Shown here: positions 1 through 10,609 of the stretch, one piece after another
How positions within the stretch are numbered: position 1 is the first letter of the stretch
How the letters are laid out: each line of letters starts with the position of its first letter
From: Glandiceps talaboti
Lineage: Eukaryota > Hemichordata > Enteropneusta > Spengelidae
Direction: 5' to 3'
NCBI RefSeq assembly: GCF_964340395.1
Contig: NC_135553.1
Location: 20,448,449 to 20,512,448, forward strand
DNA: 64,000 nt
The notes under the pieces: model-generated
Databases searched by the model: none
The model's input: only the letters and a program-made list of their open reading frames with translations
Told to the model about the DNA's origin: nothing
Translations under genes and position numbers: made by a program

Positions 1-200
1 GGTCAGTTTTTCGTGGGGGTGGGGGTAAGCATTGGTAGGTAAAATCTATATCCCCACCAAATACCAAGGCAGTCTGTCTGTCAGTTTTTGACTTTAAGTC
101 ATTTATTTATACATACACACACACACAGACACACACACAGACAGACAGACATTTTATCATGGCTATAGCACTATACTGAACCATTCAAGTTATGCTAAAA
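1..200. repeat. Transposon tail-like segment with (AC)n/(GACA)n run
   Basis: A (CA)n/(GACA)n run at about 113-150 is followed by CATGGCTATAGCACTATACT. A similar layout (CA run, GACAGAC, CATGTCTATGGCACTACTTA) recurs at 11550-11660, so this is probably the end of a dispersed repeat. Confidence 0.5.
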
Positions 201-239
201 AGATAATACATAACAGCATCATATCTTTATCCAAACACT

Positions 240-647
240 TCATTTAACTACTGGTACAAGCACAGACACTCCATCTGGAAAGGGTCTCTGGTACAAGGTA
301 CCAAGCTTTGTTTTAATTCTCCTCACAACCTACAAGATATTGCATGGACTTTCACCTTCCTACCTATCAGACATTATCTGTCAGAAACCTAATGTCCGCA
401 CACTTCGGTCGTCGGAAAAATGCCTATTACTGGAACCCAAGTACAGACTTGCATCATTTGGGGTCGAGCTTTCTCATGTGCTGCACCACGTCTTTGGAAC
501 AAATTACAACTGGAGCTTTGACAGACACCCACAGTCAATGCCTTCAGGAAACATCTCAAAACACACTTGTTTGCAAAAGTGTTCGATAACTAACTGTAAA
601 GCGCCGCTGAACTCTACTTCGTATTGGATATTGGCGCTCTATAAATG

Positions 648-687
<40 letters not shown>

Positions 688-690
688 CTC
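240..690 (+). mobile_element. 3' end of a non-LTR retrotransposon (LINE, L2/CR1-like), decayed
   Basis: Conceptual translation gives LHGLSPSYLSDIICQKP (from 340), then after a frame change RAFSCAAPRLWNKLQLEL and TVNAFRKHLKTHLFAKV. These are hallmarks of the reverse-transcriptase C-terminus of L2/CR1-type LINEs. There is at least one frameshift and one internal stop. The element ends with GGCGCTCTATAAATGTA and a (TTGA)n tail. It is 5'-truncated and not a host gene. Confidence 0.8.
648..685 (+). repeat. (ATTG)n microsatellite tail of the LINE
   Basis: About nine TTGA/ATTG units directly after the LINE 3' end, as expected for a reverse-transcription tail. Confidence 0.9.
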
Positions 691-1018
691 ACAAAACTTC
701 AATTTCTCTTGTTATACTTATAAAGTACAATAATTCTTATAAAATTTACTTAATTTCAAAATTGGAGTCATTTCTACTGCATGCAAGGCTAAAATTATTA
801 TGATTAGAAAGTGCATGGGTAATGGGATAGAATTCAATGTCAAGTTCACCCAGCTTTTTCTACAGAAAGGTAGGTATGCTGTATGCCTGTTACAGTGTAA
901 ATGTATATTCATTTTGTGTTAGGGTCATGGGTAGATAGATAAACTAATGAACAATTTCATTTTGCATAATCAAGTCATAAATGAATCGAAAAGTGGATAA
1001 ATTTCATCATATGATATA
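691..1018. other. No feature recognised
   Basis: AT-rich sequence without coding signal or clear repeat on either strand. Confidence 0.5.
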
Positions 1019-1560
1019 CTGTAAAACCTGGAAATTTTCGCTGAAGACTTATTTACTTATTTCGCTGGACAAGCAATATGCAAAAAAAAATAAGTAGTGA
1101 TTAAAATGCCTCCTTATACATGAATACAATGTATACCAGTCTGGTAATTAGTAAAAATAAGTAGTGACTAAAATGGCATCTTGTACATGAACACAATGTA
1201 TACCAGTCTGGTAATTAGTAAAAATAAGTAGTGACTAAAATGGCATCTTGTACATGAACACAATGTATACCAGTCTGGTAATTAGTAAAAATAAGTAGTG
1301 ACTAAAATGGCATCTTGTACATGAACACAATGTATACCAGTCTGGTAATTAGCAAAAATAAGTAGTGACTAAAATGCCATCTTGTACATGAACACAATGT
1401 ATACCAGTCTGGTAATTAGTAAAAATAAGTAGTGACTAAAATGGCATCTTGTACATGAACACAATGTATACCAGTCTGGTAATTAGTAAAAATAAGTAGT
1501 GACTAAAATGGCATCTTATACATGAACACAATGTATACCAGTCTGGTAATTAGATGTAAA
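1019..1560. mobile_element. TIR element (CTGTAAA.CTGGAAATTTTCGC family) with internal 67-bp array
   Basis: The left end CTGTAAAACCTGGAAATTTT at 1020 matches elements at 15264-15442 and 28902-29115. Those two have terminal inverted repeats of about 23 bp (CTGTAAAYCTRGAWATTTTC type). Here the centre has expanded into a minisatellite and the right end is missing or diverged. Confidence 0.65.
1083..1553. repeat. 67-bp minisatellite, 7 copies
   Basis: GTATACCAGTCTGG starts at 1131, 1198, 1265, 1332, 1399, 1466 and 1533, exactly 67 bases apart. Units are nearly identical, with small changes in the outermost ones. Confidence 0.95.
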
Positions 1561-2041
1561 TTCAGATTGGCTAGATATTAATTAGTGAAAAATACTAGCT
1601 TAGTCTTTTCAGATGAAGTATCGCTAATATACTGTTCGGCCTCTAACAAATTTTATGGTAAGGTAGCTTTCATCTACTTTTTGTAGTTTGTGACATTTGC
1701 TTCAGTGTCTTTTTTTTTCAAGATATTGTAGTATTGGTTTTGTCTGACTATTTATCGTTTTTTTCCCCCTCAGTGCCTCTGAGCAATTTTAATTTGATAT
1801 ACTGGCTCTATATAAATAATTTGTATTATAACTATTATTATCTGTGTTTTCACAGGCTGGATATTAAAATTGGTTGGATATTTACTTGTAAAAAAAAAAA
1901 TACTGAACCAGCACAGTCATTCACAGATAGTGACTTAAAGCTTAAAGCATAGGTGTAGGTTTTCATAATTGCACAGTGTATACCGCCCAAAGATAACTAA
2001 AATATCTTCCTCCTTCATAATCAGACTGGGTAAAAATTAGA
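1561..2041. other. AT-rich, probable 3' UTR or downstream flank of threonine aldolase
   Basis: No ORF with homology. It lies downstream of the aldolase stop on the minus strand. A clear AATAAA on that strand was not found. Confidence 0.35.
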
Positions 2042-2132
2042 CTGTAAGATACGTCGTGACGTTCCGACCTCCTCTCACTATGGGAGGGGTAGGCCGATGT
2101 GTGAGGACGCCCCGTCACGGCGTACCTTACAG
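2042..2132. mobile_element. 91-bp palindromic element, copy 1
   Basis: CTGTAAGATACGTCGTGACG at the left and its complement at the right match at 18 of 20 positions. A second internal hairpin sits in the CCTCCTCTC/GGGAGGGG part. The element is flanked by 19-bp near-identical direct repeats (2022-2040 and 2130-2148; AGACTRGGTAAAAATTAG). Other copies are at 17300, 35828 and 35906. Confidence 0.8.
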
Positions 2133-2208
2133 ACTAGGTAAAAATTAGCCAGATTCATCCAGTCTTCTAGGCCAATCATTCAAACTATTCATTGACAGAT
2201 AATTGAGT

Positions 2209-2513
2209 CTATCCACTGGCCTCTGCTCTACTCTTCAACAACTGACTGGCCACGTATTCAAATTTCTTCACTGCCAAATAGACGTCCTCCTTGGTGATGT
2301 GTTGATGTACTACCATGCGAATGGAATGTTTACTAGCTGGGAACATTTTGGTCTGTATTCCTTGTCCCAGCACTTCAACTTCACTCTCAGACACTTGGTT
2401 CATCATCTCGACAACTGTTTCCGCGGTAACATCATTGACTGTCAAGTACACCATGTTGGTTTCTGTGTCTGCCACACTCACCGATAACAGAGGGTGATTT
2501 AAACCATCAATAC
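2209..2513 (-). CDS. Threonine aldolase last coding exon (residues 323-423, stop)
   Basis: Acceptor GGTCCTACCAG; stop TAG at 2211-2209. Encodes the C-terminal small domain: [30 protein letters not shown] with Arg388, and a C-terminal helix. No clear AATAAA was found just downstream on this strand. Confidence 0.94.
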
Positions 2514-5500
2514 CTGGTAGGACCAAAAAGAAAATTAATAAATTAGCAAAATCATGACCATTTACATTTGTTATTTGTTTGTCAATGTCATGGTTAAAGT
2601 CAATCTGATTAAAGTCTGATGTAGTGTACACGACGCGATTTCTTTTGGCTGTTACATCTACTGTTGTTTGTTCTTGTGTGAGTGTCTGTTACATACATCT
2701 GACAGACTGACACGATACCATACGTTTTTCCGAACCCAATCTCGTACTTACGAGTAGCGCAACCAGAATCCATCTTACAATATAACACTCATGTTCGAAA
2801 TTGAAAGAAAGCGAACCACCATAACAATAACAATAACATCACTGTCCACACTCTGAGCTTGTGCTCTTTTTCAACAGAGTGCTCTGAAGAACTGTACCTA
2901 TATGTTTCGGCACATTACATGTTCTCATTCGTTGAGTAAATTCACTCAGCACTCTCGAGTGGCTTGGGAAAACCTGTCAGATGTATGTAACGAGTGCTCA
3001 CATAAGAACAGATGACAATAAACGTAACAGCCAAAAAGAAATCATGCCCTGTACACTGCATCGGAATTTAATCAGATTGGGTCAAAGTTAAATCTCTGAT
3101 GCTAGACTAAGTATTTTCAATCAATGTTCAATGTTAAACCTCACGGAGAGCCAAGATTGTATAATGAATTGAGTGCCTGACTCAAAATCTGTAACTTAAT
3201 TGCCAGTTTGAGCCTTGCTGCTTTCATTTACTTCTGAGTGGCTAAAGTCCTTGGGTAAGATATGAATCACCACCATCATCAGATGTACAACCATTACAGA
3301 TTGGAAGAACAGTTTTATATTGTCTTTTTAAGTTGATGTCAGTTTTCAAATCCAATATTTGTTGCGAGAGTTCACAATTTTCGCAATTTTATTTGTTTTT
3401 CTCTCAAATATGTAACCGGAACCAAACAACTGCCTTCTTGGTAAAAAGTTACCTTGTGCTAGTAGTTTTGCATTGTGATGGTCAATATGTAGCCGCTTGA
3501 CGCCACTGTCCAATGCCATCAACCCAGCCGCTGCTAAAATACCGACTTGACGCATACCGCCACCGAGAGCTTTACGAAATCGCTTTGCTCTGTAACAATA
3601 TAAAATGATAATCAATCAACCTTTATTGCATAACAACATGCCATAGCAAGCATGGTAAAGCATACAAAAATAACATACAGAAATAAAGTGAATACAATAC
3701 AATCCTTTAGCCAACTGCTGGAGGACAGTTTACATCAACAAGAAATTTTCCAAGAGCAGGTTTATCATCCGAGGTCAAAATACGCAAAAAATTTACGTTT
3801 GTCATTTAAGGAATGAAAATTTGAATAACTTAATGACAAAGAAGAAAAAAGTTCACTTCTTTCATTTGTATAATGAGAACAAAGTATCAAATGATGCAAT
3901 TCATCTTCTACCATATTTTAATATATTACATACATGATCATACAGGACACTACAATATAGTTACTTTGGAATAGTAATTTGGAAACAAATGCAACGTTTC
4001 GATCCATCTACTATGGACCTTGATCACGCAATGATTTATTTATTTAGCGTTGCCATCTCCCTATACTGGCAGAATATTAAACTTCTATATCATGTTTCTT
4101 CATTTTTTGTTCCCTTATTTTTCTCTGATAAATAGCTGATTTGTGGTGAATTTTATCCTGTTACATTCTACAACACCAAAGTAAAGCAATTCCACCGTGT
4201 GTCACAATCACTGTGTAAAACAACATTGCTTTATTCTCAATTTGTCCGTAATATTGCGTATTGGAGTAAAAGGTGAGATGAAGATGCCATGAAATGTCAT
4301 TGTTTAGATGTCATGGACAGCTAAGTGTGACGATAACTGAGATACTATCATCGATAATTATATCATGCACGAGCCAAGTTGAACAAAAAATATGGAATAG
4401 ATACTCTGTTCTTTCTATGTTTCTATAGCAACATGCGTCTATGTCACAACAACGCGTGTCTACATCACTGGTTCTGCTGTGTTCGAATTATGAGTCAAAA
4501 CATTCAAAATTGACATCACTTTCCCTGATTTTTCTTCGATATTATTACATATGGTGTAATTATGTTATTCTCTGATATTTTTCTTCATTCAGCTGTAAAC
4601 TATGAGTGACCTAAGTGTTTTGTTACTACTTGTCCAGCGACTTGTAGTGATAAAGCCCCCTTAGGTTAATTGTAATCATAAAGCCCCCTTAGGTTAATTG
4701 TAATCATTGTACTTTTCATCAGTTGATTTACAAACTGACTATATTAGAGCGCTGCATACTACATGTACCCTCAACATGAAAGCAATTGAAAAGTGATATT
4801 TTACGCCTAACACAAATGCTATAAATAAGTGTGAGGCACATATGGAATCACTCTACTGAGTTCACTTACTGCCCTAAATACATTGTAGCTGTAAACATGC
4901 AATAGCACATTCTTGGTTTTATTCTACTACAACTATATTCTGAAAGATCCAGGCATTCCTTCCGCTTATGTAATCGAGTGTGATTACGTAAGAGGACCAA
5001 CCGACTGAACCTTTCCGACTACTGCAACAGTTAATTTCATAAAAATAATAAAACTGTGCAGTCACATGATACACAGACTGGTCGAGTGTCATTTGCATAC
5101 ATGTATGCAATCGTTACTTGCGAATACCACTGATATTCACATTAGATAGATAGATGCCAATGATCACTGATAGATATAGATAGATGCCAATGGTCATTGG
5201 TAGATATAGATAGCTGCCAATGATCACTGATAGATATATAGATAGCTGCCAATGATCACTGGTACATATCTAATAATGATAATTACCTGTTTATCACTTC
5301 CTGACTACTTGCCAATAGTGAACCCACTGGTGCTCCAAGACCCTATTTCAGAATAAGATAAAGAGATTATAAAATTGAAACACATTCTCTAAGATTCTCT
5401 AAAATGTTTTCTTTGTACAGATTATTGTTCATTGTAGGTAAATTGATTTCTGATCCAATTCTGAAATTAGTCTCACTTTTAATTTTATCCTCCTTCATAT

Positions 5501-8500
5501 ATCCAGTAAGTAGCCCAGAAATTACACTTTCACGGGATATAGAAAATAACTATATTCAGTAGTCTGACCATCAAGCTACAGATATATATATACATCAAAC
5601 AACAGTGCACTGTACTTGTACCCTTGATTCTACAAATGTAGTCTGGATGCCAACTAGACTACCTTGATTCTTGTGTTCATGTGTTTATGGGTTTGACCAT
5701 TGGACCTGTTGTGTCTGATTACATCACTAACATTTGTACACTGAACAACAGAATATGTCAAGATTGACTTTTGTAATTATTTTACGACAATGAGCAAATG
5801 TGAAGCGAGAAATATAAAAATGCACCAGACAGAAGGATCAACATTACAATCTTAGCTATAAAACTGTCGGTTATATATAAAAGGTTTTCATTTTCTCTGA
5901 AAGAATACACCTCTGGAACTTTATGAAGCCATTCATATAGGATTACATGGTGAAGTATCTCACTGTTTGTACACATTACTTGTCTTACTGCCCAGTTTAT
6001 TGCACTATTGTGTTACAGACATAGTTATTGTTGTACCTCCTAGCTCTTAAAACCAACTAGCTTGGCACGGTGCTGAGAACTGCACAACTGATTCAATAAG
6101 CCACAAGTCAAAGACTATGTTAAATTTACATAATTATATGCATTTGTTAATTTATTCACAAAGATGACAAGCTCTATAAGCTAGGAGATATGACAACAGC
6201 TATAAAACAAGCTAACTCGTTACAATCAAGTTGCAATTGGCTTAAGAGGAGTGCCAACAAGAACAATCTTTCAGTAGAATTAACTGAATGGTAAAGATTT
6301 TTAATTTCTTAATAAGTCATTAATTCTTAAAAATATTCATTCTGAAACATTTGTTTTACCTTTGAAAGACAAAGACTGATAGAGTCACAATATTGGGTGA
6401 TTTCAGTGGCAGGCACATCTAATGCAACGGCAGCATTCATAACACGAGCTCCGTCCAAATGTACAGCAACGTTATACTTCCTGGTCAAGTTACGCACCTA
6501 CATGGAAGTGAAAGAGATTTTTAATGCTTTAAAACCATATCTCAAAGAGTGAAATGAAAGCTGAAAAAAAATTTCATCATTCTCACAGTCAACTTCAATT
6601 GGACACAACAAATCTCACATGTCAAGAAATGTGTAGTCATGTTGTCGCTGATAGCATGCCGTGACAAAAATGCCATGACACGAGTGTATTGTGTGGTATT
6701 CAGGGTATTTGTATGTCTTTTTGTGGTGTTTTCGGTGGTCATACTTTGCATGGCTATAGTGAGTGTAAGTGTAAAGCAAAAAACATGACAAGCGCGAGTG
6801 AAAATATCATTATAATAGCTGGAAAGGGACTCTGAACATAGTCAATATTTTATCAAGTGTACCAGTATGGTATTTCATTTACCAGATAACCAACTATGTG
6901 GTTGTTGGATCAAGTTTGAAGTTTGGGAAAGTATCTCCCAGATAAAACTTAATGATTTGTATGGTATTTTAATTGGCTTTAGTCTGCAGTTAGCCACATG
7001 ACTGTTTTGTCAAAGTTGATGCCCTTGAAATTTGGATTACATTGTATATGGAAGCAATTGGTGATCATGCCCCCATATGTAATGTCCAATTTTTTGTATA
7101 TATGTTACTCTATGGCCATTTCTTTTTACAGATTTGTTATATTATTTCCATTGATATATTTTGGAATATTCAGCTCACTCGAAGTCATACCCAATGACTG
7201 GATGCTGCCCGCACTTTTATAGGCACTCAAAAGTCGTGCCCGGGGTTTTGCTATTATCAAATATGCTTGTCTGAAAGACCTTTTGCATAACTCAGCAATA
7301 ATCATACTATGTGATCATCTCATGGTTTTGTGTGCAAGGAATGATCACACAGTGATTTTCACACTCACTTTTCAACAAATACTTTCAGTATTGCACTGCA
7401 GTGCATGTAGCCTGTTCACTGCGCTGTCGAGATATGTCGTTAGCTGGTCATACCTGGTCCTATAGCCCTCACATTCTCAGAATATGAGGGTGAGGAGGAC
7501 TACGACCAGCTAACGATGTATCTAAACAGCGCAGTTGACAGGCTACAGTGCAAGTACCACTAGTATGAACATACATCTTTTGAAAGTACTCATTGATATA
7601 AATGTAATGATGCTTGTATTCTTTCAGAGTAGTTTCCCATATTCAAATTTCAAAAAAATTTACTTTAGATTCTGGGACTTTGCAGCAGCACGCACCTCAT
7701 TCATAAATGATAATGGTAACGCCCTTCCTCCACATTTATTGTGTGTATTCTCCAGACAAAGTAATCTGGTGTGCGGTAAATGGTCGTCTGATTCATCTTG
7801 CCGTATTTTATCCTCTACTTCATCCAAATCAAATGTGCCATCAGCCCGATTAGTAAGAGTCCTGGGATGTACACCAGCAAGCTAACAAAAGCCAAAATAT
7901 ACAATTTTATAAATTAAAAATCCAAAATATAAATACGCAATCCTCATCCATATGGCCAATTTGAAAGACTGGTAACTATACCAATCCACAGCAGGGACCA
8001 ATTTCCCTGTAAATCCAAACTCTCCAAACTTTGCTGTTAGCCCTTTTGATATAAGAAAAGAAAGTTTTGGGTTCATCATTTTGCTTTCAAGGAAATAATC
8101 AATCTTTCTTTTATTTTCCCATAGAGTAAAATTCTGCCGCCATATTGGATTCTAAAAATGGCTTACCACTGATATCATTTTGACTTCCATTAAAAAAATC
8201 TGTGTGGTAAGGCCAAAAAAAAAAAGAATTGTTCCTGGTCAGGAAAGTCTGTCTAAAATGGTGCGATGACGCGGAATTTTTATATATTATTTTTATTTTT
8301 AATTCTCAACAAATCTGTCACTCAGTCTACTATTTATGGCAGTTACTGTTCTTTTTATTTAGTACTTTAGAGCAAGTGTGGATGTGGGGTAGATGTCATT
8401 TGCTTGTTTATGATTAACTCTGCAGTTGTCTTCACTGAAGTAGGGAGGGTTATTTTTGTGTTTCCCCCTGGATCTGCACAGTGCATGGGCTGGACAAACA

Positions 8501-9932
8501 CACACAAAAAAGACCAACACGAGGGTTATATACATGTAAATGATGCACGCGCTGACCAGAAACAATTCTTTTTTTTTGTGTGGCCTAATTAGCTTCTGTT
8601 TTTTTTATATAATGAAGAATGGGTTTGCTATTTCTTGAACAAAGTAACTGCAAATGTTTTATTTCTAAGGCACACACTACATGAACATATCACTCTAAAA
8701 CCTATCAAAAACACTAAGACATATTTATGTAATACGTACATAAGCTGCACCACCCTGTTCATAGAAGAATATATGGGACTTGTCTCCTAGTAACATCTCT
8801 TGTCCTCTCTGATTGCAGTGGCACATAACTATGAAACAAGACATTATGTTACTATGGCAACAGGAAAATTTTATACTAGGAAGTAAATACACTTGAAATT
8901 ACCTCTCGGCGATATGAAATTTTCTTTGGTTTTGAAAGTTATTTTCTGATGCCTGTATAGGAAGTCGGTGTATTAAGGGGAATACTACTTCAGTGAATAG
9001 AGATAGTTTCATAACCTATGGATTCTGGAGAGTCATTTCATGATTTCACATCACCTATAATTACTTTGGATTTCAGAGAAACATCAAGTTGATCTTGTTC
9101 CTTCACAAGGCATCATTTGCTGTGGGCTAATGCATCATGAGAGTCAGTAGAAATAATATATTCAGGGTTGCACAATGAATATTCATGAGAGATGTTTTAC
9201 ACCATAGAGAAAAAAACACTCAGGAGTCATGCATATCCATTGTAAAACCTGAGGTGGTTTTTGAAAAGACGTTGTCCACAGACACCAATTTCATCAAAAA
9301 TTGCTATAATACAAACTAATCTACCTGCAATCAGATTACTCATTGTTCCTGAAGGTACATATAGCGCTGCTTCTTTACCCAACATCTCTGCCGCTCTTCT
9401 TTCAAGCTCTGTAAGAAAAAGAAAAATAACATACATGTATGTTATGAACAAATCTGAATGGAAATAGTTTGTAAAGGCATACAAATGACTCTTGTAACAC
9501 CCTAAAGGATTTCTCTCAGAAAATAGGTCCAAAAGTGTGGAATTGGCGAAAAATTAGTACTTTCAATTTACTTTCAAAGTACTTTCTAGTGTTGAATATT
9601 GGTGTGGGGGAATAAGTCATACAGTGAAACAGATGACAATCCTGGACAAATTTACCATTGACTGTGGGGTCTTCTCCAAACACAGCATCTCCCACTGCAG
9701 CTTCAGCCATAGCCTGTCGCATTTCAGCACCGGGTACAGTCAACGTATCACTTCGAAAGTCAACTACCACTCTTTTACAATCTTCTGAGTCTTGCTGCCC
9801 ATGTGTATAGTAGTTTGCACTCGGCTGCCTGGAGACTGTTGTCATGGCACCATAGTTCCACCTCTGTATCCATTTTTCTGGATGGAGTTGTCGTAGGACC
9901 GTACTTGCATATTTTGCAAACATTTCTATCAT
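2209..9932 (-). CDS. Threonine aldolase (PLP-dependent), 8 coding exons, 423 aa
   Basis: Predicted low-specificity L-threonine aldolase of the GLY1/Tha1 family (fold-type I PLP enzyme), which cleaves threonine or allo-threonine to glycine and acetaldehyde. Coding exons on the minus strand are 9932-9656, 9408-9325, 8828-8740, 7881-7696, 6497-6360, 5342-5287, 3589-3453 and 2513-2209; all junctions are GT-AG and phases match, giving 1272 coding bases. Family landmarks in order: DFRSDT at residues 58-63, His139 in the [11 protein letters not shown] stretch (likely stacks on PLP), HLDGAR at 225-230 with Asp227, the PLP lysine Lys258 ending exon 6 just before GLGAP, GGGMRQ in exon 8, and Arg388 in HSIRMVVH (likely binds the substrate carboxylate). 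Residues 1-54 precede the enzyme core, are rich in basic and hydroxyl residues and look like a mitochondrial presequence. Met4 and Met30 are other possible starts. Mammalian Tha1 is about 400 residues, so the length fits. The gene is divergent from CLEC16A. Confidence 0.93.
2601..3079. mobile_element. Foldback element of about 480 bp with 9-bp TSD (MULE-MITE-like), copy 1
   Basis: Ends CAATCTGATT...AATCAGATTG with long terminal inverted repeats (over 100 bp, including TTTCTTTTGGCTGTTAC and GTAACAGCCAAAAAGAAA). Flanks GGTTAAAGT and GGTCAAAGT form a 9-bp target duplication with one mismatch. It lies in the last intron of the threonine aldolase gene. Confidence 0.85.
3187..3278 (+). mobile_element. 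Degraded SINE fragment
   Basis: Contains GCTAAAGTCCTTGGGTAAGA, the central motif also found in the SINEs at 27541-27660 and 30160-30362, preceded by a weak B-box-like AGTTTGAGCCTTGC. Confidence 0.6.
3285..3427. mobile_element. Partial GGTTCCGGTTACC-type element beside an exon
   Basis: Shares TTTTATATTGTCTTTTTAAG and ACCGGAACCAAACA with copies at 43786, 56121 and 63645. Its end lies about 25 bases from the donor side of threonine aldolase exon 7. Confidence 0.65.
3453..3589 (-). CDS. Threonine aldolase coding exon 7 (residues 277-323)
   Basis: Acceptor TATTGTTACAG, donor GTAACT. Encodes [20 protein letters not shown], strongly conserved in the family, then [21 protein letters not shown] transposon remnant lies within about 25 bases of the donor. 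Confidence 0.94.
4360..4700 (+). repeat. Dispersed repeat (ACATCACTGGTTCTGCTGTG family), single copy
   Basis: Contains the blocks GTCTACATCACTGGTTCTGC, TTTTTCTTCATTCAGCTGTA and CCCCCTTAGGTTAATTGTA that recur several times at 43.1-45.9 kb. CCCCCTTAGGTTAATTGTAA itself is repeated in tandem at 4656-4704. Confidence 0.65.
5140..5272. repeat. Tandem repeat of about 37 bp, 4 copies
   Basis: Four copies of a GATAGATGCCAATGATCACT unit with GATA runs, inside a threonine aldolase intron. Confidence 0.85.
5287..5342 (-). CDS. Threonine aldolase coding exon 6 (residues 259-277)
   Basis: Short exon; acceptor CTGAAATAG, donor GTAATT. Encodes [18 protein letters not shown], which directly follows the catalytic lysine across the intron. 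Ends in phase 2. Confidence 0.92.
5343..6359. other. Threonine aldolase intron, no feature recognised
   Basis: AT-rich intron with no recognisable repeat family or coding signal. Confidence 0.45.
6360..6497 (-). CDS. Threonine aldolase coding exon 5 (residues 213-258, PLP lysine)
   Basis: Acceptor CATGTAG, donor GTAAAA, 46 whole codons. Contains HLDGAR (Asp227 pairs with the PLP pyridine nitrogen in the family) and ends with the Schiff-base lysine 258. The residues before it read SLCLSK, where many homologs have SFCFSK. Confidence 0.95.
7387..7561. mobile_element. 175-bp foldback element in threonine aldolase intron
   Basis: Left arm GTAGCCTGTTCACTGCGCTG...GTTAGCTGGTC and the right-arm complement pair over about 75 bases with mismatches; the ends also share TTGCACTG. 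No clear target duplication. Confidence 0.7.
7696..7881 (-). CDS. Threonine aldolase coding exon 4 (residues 151-212)
   Basis: Acceptor TTTTGTTAG, donor GTGCGT, 62 whole codons. Encodes LAGVHPRTL, a variable acidic stretch, then [20 protein letters not shown], the conserved ENTH block of threonine aldolases. Confidence 0.93.
7900..8080. repeat. Partial copy of the AAAGTGGCCATAT foldback family
   Basis: AAAATCCAAAATATAAATAC and ATCCTCATCCATATGGCCAA match one arm of the element at 31249-31591. Confidence 0.5.
8740..8828 (-). CDS. Threonine aldolase coding exon 3 (residues 121-150)
   Basis: Acceptor TTGTTTCATAG; donor chosen as GTACGT after 8740 because it leaves phase 0 and joins GGAAY to LAGVHP as in the family. 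Carries His139, the residue expected to stack on the PLP ring. A second GTA donor-like site four bases on would break the frame. Confidence 0.88.
8974..9206. mobile_element. Half copy of the palindromic AAGGGGAAYACCACTCCAG family
   Basis: Matches the left half of the complete copies at 39323-39816 and 63086-63470 (TTCTGGAGAGTCATTTCATG, AATGAATATTCATGAG). The right arm is missing. Confidence 0.7.
9325..9408 (-). CDS. Threonine aldolase coding exon 2 (residues 93-121)
   Basis: Acceptor TTTTTCTTACAG, donor GTAGAT. Encodes [20 protein letters not shown] followed by TMSNL, the family block that shapes the PLP phosphate pocket. Phase 1 at both ends. Confidence 0.92.
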
Positions 9933-9948
9933 TCAATACCAATGGTTG
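9656..9948 (-). CDS. Threonine aldolase coding exon 1 (residues 1-93)
   Basis: Acceptor at 9950-9949, ATG at 9932-9930, donor GTAAAT after 9656, ends in phase 1. Encodes the presumed presequence followed by VVVDFRSDT and the conserved [12 protein letters not shown] block. The first 16 bases are 5' UTR. Confidence 0.85.
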
Positions 9949-10404
9949 CTGTCATAGGAAAGTATTGCACATTATTAATCAATTGGCAATGAAGTACAAT
10001 GAGACAAATACTACGAATGAAACTGCCCAGAACCTTTACAAGTTCTTGATTTTTGTTAAGACCAGACATCAATAAAGTCAACTTTCTCCATGGCAGCAAA
10101 ACTTCACTTAGTCTTGATTTCATTGACACATATTTTTAAAAGTCACATTCGTCCAGCTGCATTTTTCTTCTTCTAAAAATCGTCGTGTTTCCCTCCAGAT
10201 ATAAAATGGTTGACCCTGAACAATATAATAACATTACACCTTTCATAATTTAAAATTATGGGATACCACTAGACTGTCATCTTGATTTTTTTGTAATTAA
10301 CTTTAAATACTATTTTTGATGCTGAAATTAATAGAATTAAAAACATGCTGTGTGCTGCACATTTCATGAAGTCAAGATGTTGGCTTATATTTTATGTTTT
10401 CGAA

Positions 10405-10440
10405 TTCCCAGGCTCAGTGGGTAGAGCGCGTTCTGTATCA
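10405..10440 (+). other. Short tRNA A-box-like sequence
   Basis: GGCTCAGTGGGTAGAGCGCG resembles a tRNA D-arm/A box. No B box or cloverleaf follows, so this is at most a SINE or tRNA relic. Confidence 0.35.
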
Positions 10441-10609
10441 TGTGTATAGAACAGAGAGAATGTGCATTGTAAATGCTGATTATTATATCACATGTGGGCT
10501 ATATATGTGTACATAATTAGTAAGAAATACATTTGTAAGTAAATATTTCAGAAGGATTTTAATTTTAGAAATTCGACAAAATACGATCTGCATCTGAATA
10601 CAAACTCAC

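Noticed and set aside
2203-2497. Plus-strand open frame over the last aldolase exon
   Set aside because: It is the antisense shadow of a conserved coding exon; the minus-strand reading has full family conservation and splice sites.
7535-7885. 116-codon plus-strand open frame
   Set aside because: Antisense shadow of threonine aldolase coding exon 4.
10405-10440. tRNA gene suggested by GGCTCAGTGGGTAGAGCG
   Set aside because: No B box, anticodon arm or matching acceptor stem downstream.
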